From Climacteris rufus (taxonomy: Eukaryota; Chordata; Aves; Passeriformes; Climacteridae), in NCBI GenBank assembly GCA_013398175.1, contig VZRZ01006842.1, positions 228,422 through 292,421 on the forward strand: DNA of 64,000 nucleotides. The letters run 5' to 3'. The notes under the pieces were generated by a model that saw nothing but the letters and a program-made list of their open reading frames with translations, was not told the DNA's origin and ran no database searches. Made by a program: the position numbers and the translations under genes. Shown piece by piece: positions 49,901 through 63,757 of the stretch (position 1 is the first letter of the stretch; the number at the start of each line of letters is the position of its first letter).

Positions 49901-52900
49901 AGCTACATCATTTTCTCATGCAGAATTTAAGACCACTGGAAGTTTTCATCATCGTCTACTGGAGATGCAGGCAGAGGATGAATCAGCACTAACCACTGTG
50001 AGAATGAAGGGGTGTAGGAAAGCAGTGGTAGGGATGGGAATGTGACCTTCCCCTCTCTAACTATACTGACATTAGAGATTGCCTCTGTGTGGTACAGAAA
50101 ATAGCTAGGAAAAACGGCCCAAACCAAGGTCACAAAATCTCAAGTCTGCAAAGACTTTACTTCTACAGAGTTGCCAGCGAGGTACCCCACTTGGAGAGCA
50201 AAATCAGCTGGGCACAGCACTCCATTAATAAAGTTGTCTCAAAATTTTTTAATGCATTAAACAGAAATGAAAATGCCAGGAATGCCTAGTATGGGCGCAG
50301 AAAAAATTCAACCTTTTTGCCTTTTTACTTCAGCAGTAGCCTTTGTACAGAAACGTGACAAAATTCTATGTACTTAATGGGTACACAAGAGGCGTTTGTC
50401 AGAGGACTCTGACAGTCCTTATTTTAATAAGCCATCTGGTGAACTGTCTGTAGGGTTATTCCAAGTCGAAGCTTGTACTCTATGACATACCTTCTTCCAG
50501 CACAAAGACAAATCCAGTCTCCCCTGAGCAGCTTATGCCTTTAAGAAAGAATAGGTTTTTTCCTAACCATCTCTCTCTACTGAGTCAATAGTTCATACTT
50601 CTCCTTTGGGATCCCCTTTCCTTTAAAACATCTCTCTCCAGGAAATAAACTCTATACGTCTTCACGGAAGCATAGGCACAATCTGTGTTCTTTCCAATTT
50701 CAGTATTTTTTTTCCTAAAGATTGATTAATGAAACAACCAAAAAAAAATAACACACTGACATGGTTTTCCTATTGCTAGGACCTCCAAAAATAGTAAATG
50801 AGGCAAAATCTGAACTCAGCAGCTTGAGTGTTTTTCCTGCATTAATAATTTTTATTTGCATTAGTATTTGAGTGGACAGTGAAGATAAATTCAAAGGAAA
50901 TATAGGGTTGAAACTGACATTAATATTGTCTTTATTTGTTCTAATATCTGTAGTCATCACTATTGAGTACAGATATATGGAATACTTTTGAAACAATTCA
51001 AAAATCAATTCATTAAATTATTTTGATAATCCACTTAATAGGAAAAAAAAATCTTCATGAAAACCAAAGGGGACAAGAATGTGCGTTTACAGGCTTCAGT
51101 GCTGCTTGACAATTTCTACCTGTGCATCTCACTGTTGCTTCAGCCACATGAGGCAGAGGGTGAGCTGGTTTTCACTGAGTTTAGTACCTCTGCCAGGTGT
51201 TGCATGGAGGTGCTGCCCCATGGATGAACCAGATCAGTTGGTGTGTCATTACTTTACTCCGGTTTGTGGTGGAGACATGCCCAGGGCAGTCACCAGGCCC
51301 GTGGCATTTCCAGGACTCTGTATCAGTCAGAGTAAGGCTCCAAATCCTGTACCCTTCCATCAGACACTGTCAACACTATGCAGCTTTATCTCTAACTGTC
51401 CATTAAAAAGAAAAATTATTAAATACTTTATACTAAAATCACACTAGCTGTAGTACTGTAAAATACATTTTATATTCTTGTAAAACTGCAACTCTATAGG
51501 AAAACAATTTTTATTTCATGAAGAGTTCTTAAGTATTCACAAACAAAATTCTTACTTATATTGTCCCATAAATAATTTATGTTTCTGCTACCCATACGAT
51601 TACTGTGTCAAGCATATTGTAAAACTTCAAAAAGCTATGAAAGCACCATTAATCATGAAGTGTTAGCTCATATGTTAGCTTAGCTTCTCTTACCAACCCC
51701 AGTAAACCTGCTTGATTCAGAAAAGAATGTACCGAAACAACAATAACTTAAAAAACAATCATTTTAAAAACAAATTTTAGTTTGAAATATTATTAATTAG
51801 CATCAACATTGTTGAGAATATTTCTTGTTTAAATTAGTGGTAATAGCAGATACATGTACCTGAAAAGGAACATGCTTTTATTACCACACCAAAATATTCT
51901 TTCTCCTTCCTGAACTACAATCTTCACAGATATGCCCCATCAATTCTTGCTTCCCAATGGCAGTGTAGTTATTTAATTGTCATCAAAGCTTTCCAAGGTC
52001 TGAAAAAGCAGTAGAATACTATAGTTAATAGGTTTTGTAAGTCCTTTAAATAACTTTATTTTCAATAATACACAAACCGGTGATTTAACATTTTTTAAAC
52101 CCGTGTCTGTATATGTGTTTTCCAGGAGAGATGTTGTTTAACACCTGCTATCAGTTAACCTTTCATAAAAAAAGAAACAGCTTGTAAAAACAAAGCAAAA
52201 ACCCAATCCAAAATGACCTGCGAAAACCAACACCTAGTAGATTCACTGTATATTTACTTTACTTATTACTGGGGTGAAAATATTGTAGCACAAGCTGAAA
52301 GTGCCAGCAGGAGCAGAGAGGCCCCTGGCAGGACCAAGGTAGGCTCTCATCCCTCAGGGACACATCTAGGGGATGTTACTTCTCCTGGTTGTCCCTGAGC
52401 CCTCTGTAGCATTTAAGCAAAGAGTCACACATGGCCACACATGGGCAAGCCCTCTTCGCTGAGCTGTGTTTCCATGTATTCCAGAGGCAGCACTAACTTG
52501 GAAAAAGAATCTGTGCCCTCCTGACGTGTTTCTGCTCTTACTTTCTTTGTGCTGGTACAGGGACTCATGTAGCCAAGCAGTGAAGCTGAGGGGAGAAATC
52601 CTAGGTGGTAAGGTCAGCCTCATTGAAAAAGAACATCAGTTAATTTCTAGGTTTATTTCAGAAATTAACAAGTAAACTGACTCACCATCTGAAAGGTTTA
52701 TGACCCATAGTAAAGAATATAATTTATGGATTTTTTTGATCTTTCTAAATACTGATCATTCTTTCATTATTTAAATATTTAAATTCTTCTCAGCACTTAT
52801 TTAAGCTCTTATATGCTGTCCAATTTTATCTCTATTAAAACATCCTAAGAACAGAAAGAATAAGTCCGTGACTCTTTACTTTGCAATGCAGAATAAATTA

Positions 52901-55900
52901 ATGGGTGACTGACTATGTATAGGGGCTTCATTCTGTGTTGGCTGCTGACTCCTTGATTAGTGACCAAATATAAAAAGGAAGATTTTCTGACATCCTTGCA
53001 CCTTTTTCTGACATAGAAGATGCAACACCTTTTCCAGTGTAAAAATCCAGGCTGCTGCATCCCTACTGTCAGACTCCATGAAAGACTCTTTGCAAGTCAG
53101 CATAATGGCTGTGAATGGGAAAATGAGAAGACAGCAGTTTGAGAAAATCTGCAGGTATTCAGTCAGGGTTTAAATGGTTGTAGTGGCTTAAACAAAAGAA
53201 GCATTATGCTTCTTTGAATAAAGGACAATTTTACAATTCTATACTTTTATATTTAAAAACAAAGCAAATTTAATTCATTTAAGAAATATCCAAGTCACTG
53301 CAGCCACTATTAGGACCTTGAGGGATGACTTCTACCTTCTCTTCTTGTAACATGTATAAACACCCCTCGGTCTTAAAGAAACCTGCAATCCTGCATGGTT
53401 CTCATTTCCTTTTGTTGCATTGGTATTGACTGCCATTAGTACTAAATATCCTTTCTAGTACCTTATTTCAGATGGCTAATATTTGCTGTAATGGAAGTTG
53501 CATAAATGAACTCACTTCTCACCTGGGAGAGAAGATTGGAAGATCTTTAGGGTAAGAATTATTCTCATTCTGTCTGAATAGTTCCCAAATGTAACTAGCC
53601 TTTTCTTCCTTGGTCAAAGGCTCATAACCATTGCTGTAACTGAAACACAAAGCCTTCATGCCATTGCCAATGCCTGATTTAATGTAGCTAACATGGTGCA
53701 GAGGGAATTACAAATCCCAAGCCAGGACCACGGGAGATGCTATGTCGCTACTGTAAAAATTACAACAACAAATTTTATTGTTCAGACTTCCTCAGCACGG
53801 GTGACCAAAATCTTAGAAAAAAAGCATTATGCTTTGTTGGCTTTACTACTGTGAAATGTAATATATGAATAATTTAGTTCATATTGCTGCAATGACTTAT
53901 GTTTTACAATTGTAACCCATTTCATCAACATTACCAAATAAATGCTTACATGTAAAAGAGGTAAATATATTATATTTTACATTTAGCCTCAGAGCAAAGT
54001 AAACATGTCAAAACTAAAAAATCCCAGGCCCTTCCTTGTTAAAAAAACACATAACCTGAAAAATGTATTTTATTTTGATGAGTATTTATGCTCAGATTTT
54101 TAAAAGTAAGTAGTGATGGAAATAATTCCTGAGGAGGCAAGATGACAAACAGAGTTAGAGGAATAACACATAAATCTTAATCACTGCACAGAAAAAAGAA
54201 TATTTTATCTGGCCAGTATAATAGTTATGGGAATAACAGACTTCCTATACTTTAATCTTCTGCCACTTATTAATGAATATAAGAAAACGGTGCTTGTGTG
54301 CATATGTGCATATACCTCTACATTGACAATGCAGCGAGTATTTGAAGAGAGGATTTTCATAACTGCACTGTCCAATAAACACAAACATAGAAATGAAATG
54401 CTGCAGGGGAGAGAGGGGCAGCAGTGAAAGAAGGCACAATGTGTAGGTTTGAGCTCCAGTCTGGAAAGTCAGGTATCACAGCTATATCTGCAGTCATGTA
54501 TCCCTCTCATTAGTGGTGAATAAACTGGGACACGTCACAGAGGATTAAGTACAGGCCATGGCACAAAAGAGCAGCTGGAAAACAAAGGAAAACAACTTGG
54601 TCCTCATTTGCTCTGATGGAAATAGTGTTTTAGGGTGCTATGCTTAACTGGAGCCTTTGAAAAATATCTGTAGCTGCTGGCAACTGGGGTGAAATTCAGT
54701 TTTTCCTGAGATAAGGTCTGCTGTGTAGGTACCAGCAGGTATATGCAGGTGCCAAGCTCTGGCTGGGGAAGGAAGGAGATGTTCAGCAGAGTAGAAGGGA
54801 AGCTAAAACAGCCCCGAATCATAGCTGCACCACTACAATCAATGACTGAGTCGGAATTCAACCTCTGGCTGCCCCTCAAGCATGGGGCGCCCCTGGGTCC
54901 CACCCCAAACCCTCACAGGTGACAGGATGGCCACAGCAGCAGTGGGTGGCCTCCCTGCCCTGTTGGCCTCTCTATGGCCACAGCCTGCAGAAACTGGGAC
55001 TTCTGATAAAGGGCTGATGGCCTGGCACCATTTAATGACTGAAACAATCCAAATACACACACTGAAGGAGGTCAAAACTTTTCAGTCAATCTTGCCTTTT
55101 GGAAATGAGGATCATACATCTATTTTCAGGTGTTTTTTCCCCACATAAATATTGCACATTTTACATGTTCAGATGGAAAATGTAAGCACACAAATACTAT
55201 AAAAATGCTAAGTTATTAGTTCTAACCATTAACTGACTTATTTTGCACACACATGGAATGATTCAGTCTTTACTCAGCCATGATTTTGATTTGAATCGTT
55301 GCTTGCATCATTAGCTAAATAAGTCGCTATTCAGTATGTGCTTTTCTCATTTGACCTATGTTCCTACGGCCCATTTAGCATACACCACACATTTAAAGTT
55401 TTTTTTTTTTATGGCTTTGTTCACCTTTCTGGAGAACACCCTGACTTAATGTAAGCCTGACTGTATGGAAAACACCCACATCCCTGATACTGGGCCTCTG
55501 GGGAACAAATTTATGTAAAAATTTCATAATTCAAGAGAACGCAATTTTGTGATTCCATGGCTTGGCCACCTCTTAAAATGAATGAGTCTTGGGTTTTGTC
55601 CTAGGTTCCTGACAATTGCCTGTGTTTGACTCTATTACTAGCTACTATAAAACTCAAACACAGTGTTTCCCATAGTCTTTGTTCAAACCTTCAATTTCTA
55701 ATATTGTTCTTGATAATTTTTTAAAGTTTTTTAAGTGCTTAAAGCTGTCACTTAGATTCCTAGATTTTCTTTTCCCCAAAATAAAATGCAATTAAAATTC
55801 TATGAGGAGGACTTGGAATATTATATTGTGATGGCATATCCAGTGCAACATGGAAAATCCTTACTGAAAAATTTACTGAGAACACTTTTTTAATTATAAC

Positions 55901-57184
55901 ATAGGTCCCTTGTGGGGAACAACTTGCTCATGGGATTGTTCAAGTTGTTATGATTGTTTTTATGATTGTTGTTTGATATAATGACTATAGAAAGTGTGAG
56001 ACTTAAAGCCATAGGGCATATTAAAAATGACAACTCATTTTAACTGTGTGCATGATGTTCTCTGTCTGTTGAATGCTACACCCAGGAGGATGTCTATTTG
56101 TGTAGAGCAATAGAAATTTAAAAATGCCTGTTTATTAAAAAAACAAATCCTTTGTGAATAGAATTTATATTTAAATATTTGAATATATTTTTGATGCACC
56201 AAATTACTAAATATTTATGCATTGCAAAATCTTTGCTAAAAAGCACAAAAAGATAATTTCTCTGTGTGCTTGCAATCTGTACTGTGTAGAGATGAGTGAA
56301 GTTCTTATTAGTGATGGTTTACTGTATAACTGTAGAGCTGCGTAGGAGTCAGAAGGGAGACAAAGGCCTCAATAAAACTGCAGAATATAGTAAGTTACTT
56401 CTATTTGTCATGACCCTTGCATTACTACTTCTAGGCTTTTCACACCTATGCAAAATACATTCCTCTGTAACCTATTTTCTTACAATCTATGCATTTTACA
56501 ATAAAAATTTCTTGAGGCTGACGTTTCCAGTACTTTTTGGATGAGTAGCAGTGGAACAAACAGTAGAGGGGCTGACTTTAATGGAAAGGACTCAGCAATA
56601 GCTGTAAGAGTCACAAATTAGACTGACTGCAGGAAAATTATCTTCAACAACAACCAGTGATTGCACTGAAATGATTCTTCACAAGGCTAAATTTAAAACA
56701 GATTTTTTAAGACTCAGGAAATAACTACAGAAGGATAAGAGCAAGCGCAGAAAAAATATTTCCAGCAATGAGCAATGATAGCACTGAAAAACAACTGATT
56801 GCGACAGTAAGTTTAAAATAACATTTTTTACTTTTAATTTGAAATTGAGGGGCTACTGAATATGTCCTATGAAAATAAATATTTGGTTCAAGAAATTGTT
56901 TGGTGTTTCTGCCATTGCTATAAAAAGGATGAGAGCTTTCCTTCCAAGCCCAAATTTCCATGTAAAATCTATTTAGCATTCAGTGATACCTCATTATCAT
57001 CACAGACTAAATGAAGCAGAATGGTGTAGTAGCTTGCTGTGCATTATTCTACTCCACGACTCCTGACCCTAAACTTAATTCTGTTTAACATAGCTGAATT
57101 GTTACTGCCCATTGCAAATTGGGTTGATGTCCTTGCCTTGCTTCTTCTCCCAGCACCGATTTATAGTTATATTGTAAAACATTG
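43959..57184. other. Long gene-free stretch
   Basis: No gene or clear repeat is recognised over 13 kb. Poly-T runs occur at about 45538-45546 and 48810-48824. CACACACACA lies at 47278-47288. GC-richer unassigned patches lie at 46550-46670, 51080-51370, 52290-52620 and 54880-55030. The region 47990-48290 is AT-rich with many TAAT/ATTA-like cores and could be regulatory, but this cannot be tested by eye. All frames are 122 codons or shorter and lack domains. Confidence 0.45.
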
Positions 57185-57601
57185 TGTGGTGGTGGGCTGA
57201 CCCTGGCTGGGCACCAGGTGCCCACCAAAGCTCCTTTATCCCTCCCCTCCTCATCTGGGCAGGGGAGAGAAAACATAACAAAAGTCTCCTGGGTTAAGAT
57301 AAGGACAGGGATACATCACTCACTAGTTACTATCATGGGCAGAACAGATTCGACTTGGGGAACTTAGCAATTTATTATCAAGCAAATGAGAGTAGGGTAA
57401 TGAGAAATAAAAATAAAAATCTTAAAATATGTCCCCCACTTTCCTCCACCCCCTCCCTTCCAGCAGCAGGGGCTGAGGAATGGGGATTGCAGACAATTCA
57501 TGTCTCGTTGTCTCTGCTGGACATGGGGATAGCTCCCTGCAGCTTCTCAGAGAAGCCACCATGTAGCTCTCCCTCTACCAAAACCTTGCCATGAAAATTC
57601 A
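57185..57601 (-). mobile_element. LTR of a passerine-abundant ERV family, minus strand
   Basis: Plus-strand reading starts TGTGGTGGTGGGCTGACCC, followed by TGGCTGGGCACCAGGTGCCC, the blocks GGCAGGGGAGAGAAAACATA, GATAAGGACAGGGATACATC and GGCAGAACAGATTCGACTTG, and TTTATT at 57371-57376 (polyadenylation signal on minus). These blocks in this order are the R/U5 half of an LTR common in songbirds. The U3 half runs to GGTTTTGGTAGAGGGAGAGC, read on minus, and the minus start is near 57601 (TGAATTTTCATGGCAAGG). Length is about 417 bp, shorter than the family usually is, so an internal deletion is likely. No clean target-site duplication is seen. The short frames at 57085-57594 belong to the LTR. Confidence 0.82.
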
Positions 57602-60600
57602 TTAAATGTTGCTAATAAATACTCCCCTCATTCCCACAACCTGCAGATTGCAAATACACACAAAACTGATCTCTTCATGCTTTTCAAAAAAAAAAAGAAA
57701 AGAAAAAGTAGTAAATATGGTACAAACCTTCAGAGAAAAAAGAAGCAGAATTTATGTAGCCTATTGTAAATGTTAATAGAAATTAAATAATGACTTAGGA
57801 ATTCCACAAAGAAAAAATTAATTATTTCTTTTTATTTCTGCAAAATGATAACATTCAGACATTAAAGTTACCATTCAGTTATCAATGCACAATAATAAAA
57901 CTCCACTGATGTGAAAAATATGTTAGCATATATTCTGTTTTAATTTTTCAAAGTAGCTAGTCTTCTATTTTACACAGAAAATAATGGAAGATCCTATTAA
58001 TATAAAAACTAGCTCAGTATATAAACTGGTCTTTTTCTGTAAGTAAAAATTTTAAAAATCTGTAATTTCTCATTTTATATAATTAAAGTATCTTTCAATA
58101 AAGTATTGTAATTTTTAATGTCCCACCTCCCAGTTTTGACACATATATCAGCCATAAGGTGAATGTAAGTATTCAGTTATAGAATTAAATTGCTGCAAGG
58201 CTGTTTTAATGCACATAAAAATGAGGCCCAAGACTGTAAAGACAGCTACAAGCTTAATTTTGTAATACATAAATTTGTACTGATTTTCCATGCAAGGAGA
58301 GTTTCAGTATTAACTTTGGTCAGCTTTAGCAATGTGTATCTTCCAATTTGGTGATTTCATTATAAAGATTTATTACATACAAGCAGAAAATTAATATAAT
58401 TTCTTCCAAGATGGATATTTACTTTAACAGTTGGAAGCCTCTCACCTTTTTTCCTCCACATACAGTTTTCTAAAATAAACATTTTCAAAATATTGAATCA
58501 TTTAGGGTATGAAATGTATAGTGTTGAACTACTTGACAGCCTAAAACCAGGGTGTAGTTTTCCTAAAGCTAGGAAAGGTATTATCTTTCATAAAATTGTT
58601 TCCTCTTACAGTTCTCAGTTCATATCTGGTCACTTATGCAAAGTACATTGAAGGTTTTTAAGTGTATGTCTACTAAAATTCACAGTTAAAAATAGGTAGG
58701 TGTATTTCAATATCAAGTAAACATGAAGTTATATACTCTAGTGACATTTTGCAGCTAGCAATATTTTCTTGAGGTCTCAAGTTATGGTCCCAAATTTTGC
58801 TGCTAACAAATTTCCAAAGTACTTATAATTATTCATCTGCTTAAATATTTACTTGGATTACTCATTACATTTGGTGGAGTATTTTCAATTTACAAGAGAC
58901 ATAAGATATTTCTTGTAAGACTAAGGAGGGGGGAAACCATCAGTTTGTTATAACTGTTGTGGATAAAAACCATCAGAAATTAAAAATTGCTTATTAATTC
59001 AATTTAGGAATAGTTATATCGGGGAAGAGTAAAATAAAGAGAAAAAAATGGAGACATGACAGACAGATTTTTTTTTAAGTAAAGGAAGAATAATACCCAA
59101 CCAACTTTAATCCCAATGGTTCAGCTGGTAAAAGAAAGGAATCCTATTATTTATCCTATTATTTATTCTTGTTATTTAACTGTAGCTGAGCTATCTGAAT
59201 ATTCAAAACAATGAAAAAAAGAGAGACACCTGAAAGCCTGATCCACCCCATCTTGTTATCTGAAGAAGGTGTGATAAATAGGGGTCTAAAAGGTTTTATT
59301 GACTCTAGGCAATTCTAGGAAATGTAGAAAGAGGACTCAAACATAAATGCTTATGTAATATCTTTAGCTAGATTAAAGCGATCACTCCTCAATGTCATTG
59401 TGTGGTTTCTTAGGAGGAAAGGCATCTCTGTACTGAAAAGTGAATCTTTGAAATGGGAGAAGGGAAATAAAGGGGCATCTTTCTGAAAACACTGTCACAT
59501 GGACCAAGTATAAATATTTTAAAGAAACTATAAGCAAACAATTAAATAAACTGGTAGAAAAAAAGGCATTATTTTCAATATAAGAATGTGTTTATTTTGA
59601 AAGAAAATGTAGTGTTTGGTGAGTTTTTTGTTTTGTTTTTTTTGTTTTTACAGTAAAAATGTTTCATGATTATGTGACAAAATGACAAAATTACATTTTC
59701 TGTAAATACAAAAAAAGACTTTTTCACAGTGAGCATTCCTCAGTGTCTGTGGCAGTTTTGGACACTTCCAAGTTTTCAGTCCATTTCTTATGCTTAAGTG
59801 CCTCCACATGCAGCAAATGTTTGAGTTTAATAAGAGGTCACAGGATTTGAAGATAGACAGAGAGAACATTATTATATGTATAAATAGTATAATTTAGTTT
59901 CACAATTTATCTTCAACAATTTTAATCTAGAGGCTGCTAAACTTGTAGCTGTTGTGTATCTGAACCACAATTCAGGGTACAGGCTCTCTGCTTTTTCTTC
60001 TCCTGCAGTGATATTAAAAGACAGAAATTTCATCCATCCCTCTCTCAGACAGCACTGTGTAAATCCTCATAGGCAAAGGAATATATATAGCCAAAGCCAG
60101 CATCCATTTTCTGTAAAAACAAGATCATAACAAAGACAATTTTGCTGGCTCCTTTACTGAAAAAAGTCAAAATAAGTGACAACTGAGGATAATTTTTTTT
60201 CAGATCTGCATTTGCTCTCCTAGTAAGTTGCAGAAAATTGAGAAAGAGACAGAAAGAAGATATTTCATGTTCATAATCACTGTAGTCTCTCACTGAGCCA
60301 TTTTACCTGCAAGACCACAGATAGCTCATGAAAATAATGTTTCTTGCATGACCCAATTATTTACTTCCAGCTAACTTTTGTTGCCCCATCATGTTTATCT
60401 CCAAAATATGCTTTTTATTAATAAATGGAAAAATTCTGTCTTGTTTGCAGTCTACTCCCTATGTATTTAGAAAGAAAGACAACAGAAAATAAATTAAATG
60501 CATGACTATACTGACTATGTGAGGGAGATTACATCAATTTTCTCATTTGGTTCATGAAAAAAAAGTAGAAAGGCAATTATCTGCCCAATTCCATAGACAA

Positions 60601-61834
60601 TCTTCTACAGAAATTGTAGAATTGGTACAGACACTGGATCCTTCATCATATGAAAGGAAGCAATGTGTGCTGCTCATTTTAGCTTTCAAGTCTGCCTACA
60701 AGTCAGTAGGCAGATAAGTATTTCAGAATCTATGATTGAGATCTGCCCTTATATCTTGCCTTCAAAAAATTACAGAATATAAAAATAAATTTCCTGTAAA
60801 AATACTGATGATCTTTTCTGGGAGAATCTCAAAGAGAGCCTTTTGCTTTTTCTACAAGTAATGTCTTCAATATCTTTGAACGCTGCCACTAAAACCCCTT
60901 CAAAAAGTCTGCAAGTGAAAAAAAAAATAGAAAGACTGCTTACAACATTTCAAATGCTCAATTTTTTTACCCCGCGGTCTTTTATTACCTAAAAAAGAAG
61001 GCAGGTGAATGGAAGTAATACTGGATTTTCCAAAGGCCTGCATGCTTTTAAGTAAATCTTACTTGGCTCCACTGAGTTTCAGATGCTTATAGTGGCAGAA
61101 CTCTTGCTTTGCTTTCAGCCAGTAAACTCAGCAACACATATAAAACTACTGGTTCTTACCTAATCACTCTTGGGGGGAACAGACTTCAGATTAGTTAACC
61201 TCTGGTATGGATCAGAAAAAACTGCTTACCAGTACAGACACCGGACGCCATATGAGAGGATATAGATACATTCATTTGAATATCAAACTCATTTTTCCAT
61301 TTCAAGAAAAAGTATCTCAGGAAACATGGCACATATGTAAGTGCTAAAAAGGCTGAAAATCAGCAGTATCAACAGTAATTGGGAATGTTTCCCAGGGAGA
61401 AATCTTGTGGGAGAAAGTCAGAATCTCCCTTTTGAACAACCTTAGAGCTGACACATTGCGGTCTTGACCACCTACTTCTCCAGACATCACAGATTGGAAA
61501 CTGGCTTAGGTGCTCTGTATTCAAATCCAGATGCAAAGGTAAAAGAGCTATATTCCATGATACATATAAAAGCAGACACTGTTTCAGAAATAGGCTAAAA
61601 GCTTCACTCATATCTCTGTTCATGACTGTAAACAGAGTTTGTAAAAAAAGGTTGTGAAGTGACAAGCCTCGGTGACTACAGTTGCAATCACATTCACCCT
61701 CAGGTCTTTGCTTTGGTACTTCATTTAAATGCAATTGCAAAATCTCCTCAGCAACGTATTTTTAAAACATAGAACAGAGAGCAGTCTTGAAATAAGAACC
61801 CAGTGTTTGGAAAAGGAGTGATTACTTACTCTAA
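57602..61834. other. Unique AT-rich non-coding DNA
   Basis: No gene is recognised. A 12-bp tandem unit ATCCTATTATTT occurs twice at 59141-59164. A poly-A run lies at about 57686-57696 and T-rich sequence at 59624-59649. The 123-codon minus frame at 61369-61740 shows no domain. Confidence 0.5.
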
Positions 61835-62260
61835 AGGAATAAGCGTGTTCCAGACTTTCCATGGGCACGAAGGTGTTCAGCCATCTCCAGGAGAGCAGGG
61901 CTTCATCACACATAATGGCTGCTTGAGAAGACAAACCCATCACTCTGAACTACCCCACTCCTTTCTTCTTCCCCCAGTTTTCTGTACTGAGCATGAAACC
62001 ATAAAGTCTCAAATATCCCTTTGATCAGTTGGGGGCAGGTACCCTGGCTGTGTCCCCTCCCAGCTCCTTGTGCACCCCCAGCCTCCTAGCTGGTGGGGTG
62101 GTGAGTGGGGCAGAAAAGGCCTCAACACTGTGTGAGCACTGCTCAGCAATAGGTAAAACAGTTCTGAGATGTCAACACCATGTTCACCACAAATACAAAA
62201 CACAACCCTATCCTATCTACTAGGGAGAAAATCAACTCTACCCCACCCAAAATCATCACA
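61835..62260 (-). mobile_element. ERVL-like LTR, 3'-truncated, minus strand
   Basis: On minus the element begins at 62260 with TGTGATGATTTTGG and continues through GGTAGAGTTGATTTTCTCCC. It then has the blocks TGTGAACATGGTGTTGACAT, GCTGAGCAGTGCTCACACAG, GGCCTTTTCTGCCCCACTC, GGCTGGGGGTGCACAAGGAG and CAACTGATCAAAGGGATATT. This is the U3 of one of the best-known songbird LTR families. GATGAAGCCCTGCTCTCCTG and GAGATGGCTGAACACCTTCG follow, after which similarity fades near 61835, before the polyadenylation signal and U5. Where the family carries its TATA box after the TCATGCTCAGTA block, this copy reads CAGAAAACTGG, so the promoter looks broken. Confidence 0.87.
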
Positions 62261-63021
62261 ACATTGCACAATGACACAGTCTCATTTAACGGAGAATGTG
62301 TCAGACAAATTTACAAGCAATGTTCACGTCCACACACACATCTATATCTCTCATTGAAAATATTAAAGAAAATTGTATTTCTTTGTCATGCTAAGAATAT
62401 ATGTCCTAAGTCATGGCGTATGCAGCCTCAGTAACTTTTAATATTTTCCTTTGAGAATCACTGACTGCCTTCAACATCTAGAAGAGTTTTATTGACAATC
62501 ACATCACAAATATTTTTGAGAATTGTAAAAGCAGATCAAATTTCTAAGCAAACAAGGAAGTAAACACACAAAGCACACCACAATTATAATAAATAAAAGG
62601 AAATAAAACAAGGACACAGGCAGTTACCTCATAAACCACTTTAATAACGAGTTCATCTTCTCTGAGTAGTTGTCTAGGCTGTATTGTTCCCCAAGTTTAT
62701 TCAAGCAACTAGTTTCTTAGAATGTGAATACTACATCAGGGAGCATTTTGTAATCATTGCTTACAACTGAAAATACTGTTGAAAAGTTTTGTTTTGTTGT
62801 TTCATGTGTTCATTAGAATTACATCATTCTGCTTTCAAGTTCTTCCCCCTTTTTTTTCCTGAACTTAACTGGCAAAACTAAACAAAACCAAAAAAAACCC
62901 CATTTTGAGTAAAAAGGTCTGATAGTACTGAGAATATTCCAGAGGAAATTGCTTAAACTAAAGATAAATTCTTTGTCAAACAGTTAAGTCAGGAACTGAG
63001 AAACTACATTTAAGTATTTTC
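62261..63021. other. Unique non-coding DNA
   Basis: Short C/A-rich sequence (62261-62345) follows the LTR, then AT-rich DNA. No gene is recognised. Confidence 0.5.
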
Positions 63022-63042
63022 ATATATATATATATATATATA
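63022..63042. repeat. (TA)n microsatellite
   Basis: Ten or so TA units occur without interruption. Confidence 0.95.
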
Positions 63043-63690
63043 ATTAAGAAAAAAGTATAGGTTGCAAACATTTATTGTATTAGAATAATTAATAGGTTCC
63101 ATGTCCAGGTAGCAGAAATACACATCTGATTAATGCAGTAATTTTGTATTGCTTTGGGTATTGAACTAACAATTGCTCTGTAAAAAATACAGATCTCAGT
63201 AGGAATCTTGGATAAATAGGCTATCCTGCAAAAATCTGCTTCCAATATTACACACCTATTGCAAAGTTTTAATAACTTCCTTTGTTGATGAAAGCTTTAA
63301 ATTTTCTGCATTTACAGAACATTTAGGCGTTCTAAACTGTGTCACAGCCCTCTGCTATAAAGACCTCTATTCTCTTTAGAAAAGGCATCTTTTACCTCGT
63401 GTTTAACCTTCATTTCTTTTGTTGGTAACAAGTTTCTTCCACAGTACTATGAAGTCAGTATGAAGAGATCTCATTGACATTAATAAGAACTGAGCACAGA
63501 TTGAAAACATCTATTTCTGATTTTTTTTCTGTCAGTCTTTGGTCTTAGTGTTTCATCTTCTTTTTTCCAGATAATCAATGATTCTAACATTTTTTGTTAA
63601 TGTTAGATACTACCAGACAAAACCCATTGCTGTAGTACTTCAAAGCTAATTTACTACTAGTACTTAAATTTGGGTTATTGTAACCTCAGA
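63043..63690. other. Unique AT-rich non-coding DNA
   Basis: I see no gene or recognisable repeat. Confidence 0.5.
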
Positions 63691-63757
63691 ATCTAAACCT
63701 GCTAAAATTACATATGTATCCTAATTAAATCTAACCTGCTAAAATTATATATGTATC
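63691..63757. repeat. 37-bp direct duplication abutting an LTR
   Basis: AATCTAAACCTGCTAAAATT with ATATGTATC recurs 37 bases later with two or three small differences (CCTGCTAAAATTA at 63698 and at 63735). The second copy ends exactly where the LTR begins at 63758. Confidence 0.85.

Noticed and set aside
57177..57586. AAACAT/AAACCT as a 6-bp target-site duplication of the 57-kb LTR
   Set aside because: The element continues past 57586 to about 57601 when its U3 start is considered, so the right-hand copy lies inside the LTR.
61369..61740. 123-codon minus-strand open frame
   Set aside because: No domain or conserved pattern is visible.
62140..62345. C/A-rich strand bias suggestive of a nuclear mitochondrial insertion
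   Set aside because: Most of it is explained by the start of the U3 of the LTR 61835-62260, and no mitochondrial gene is recognisable.
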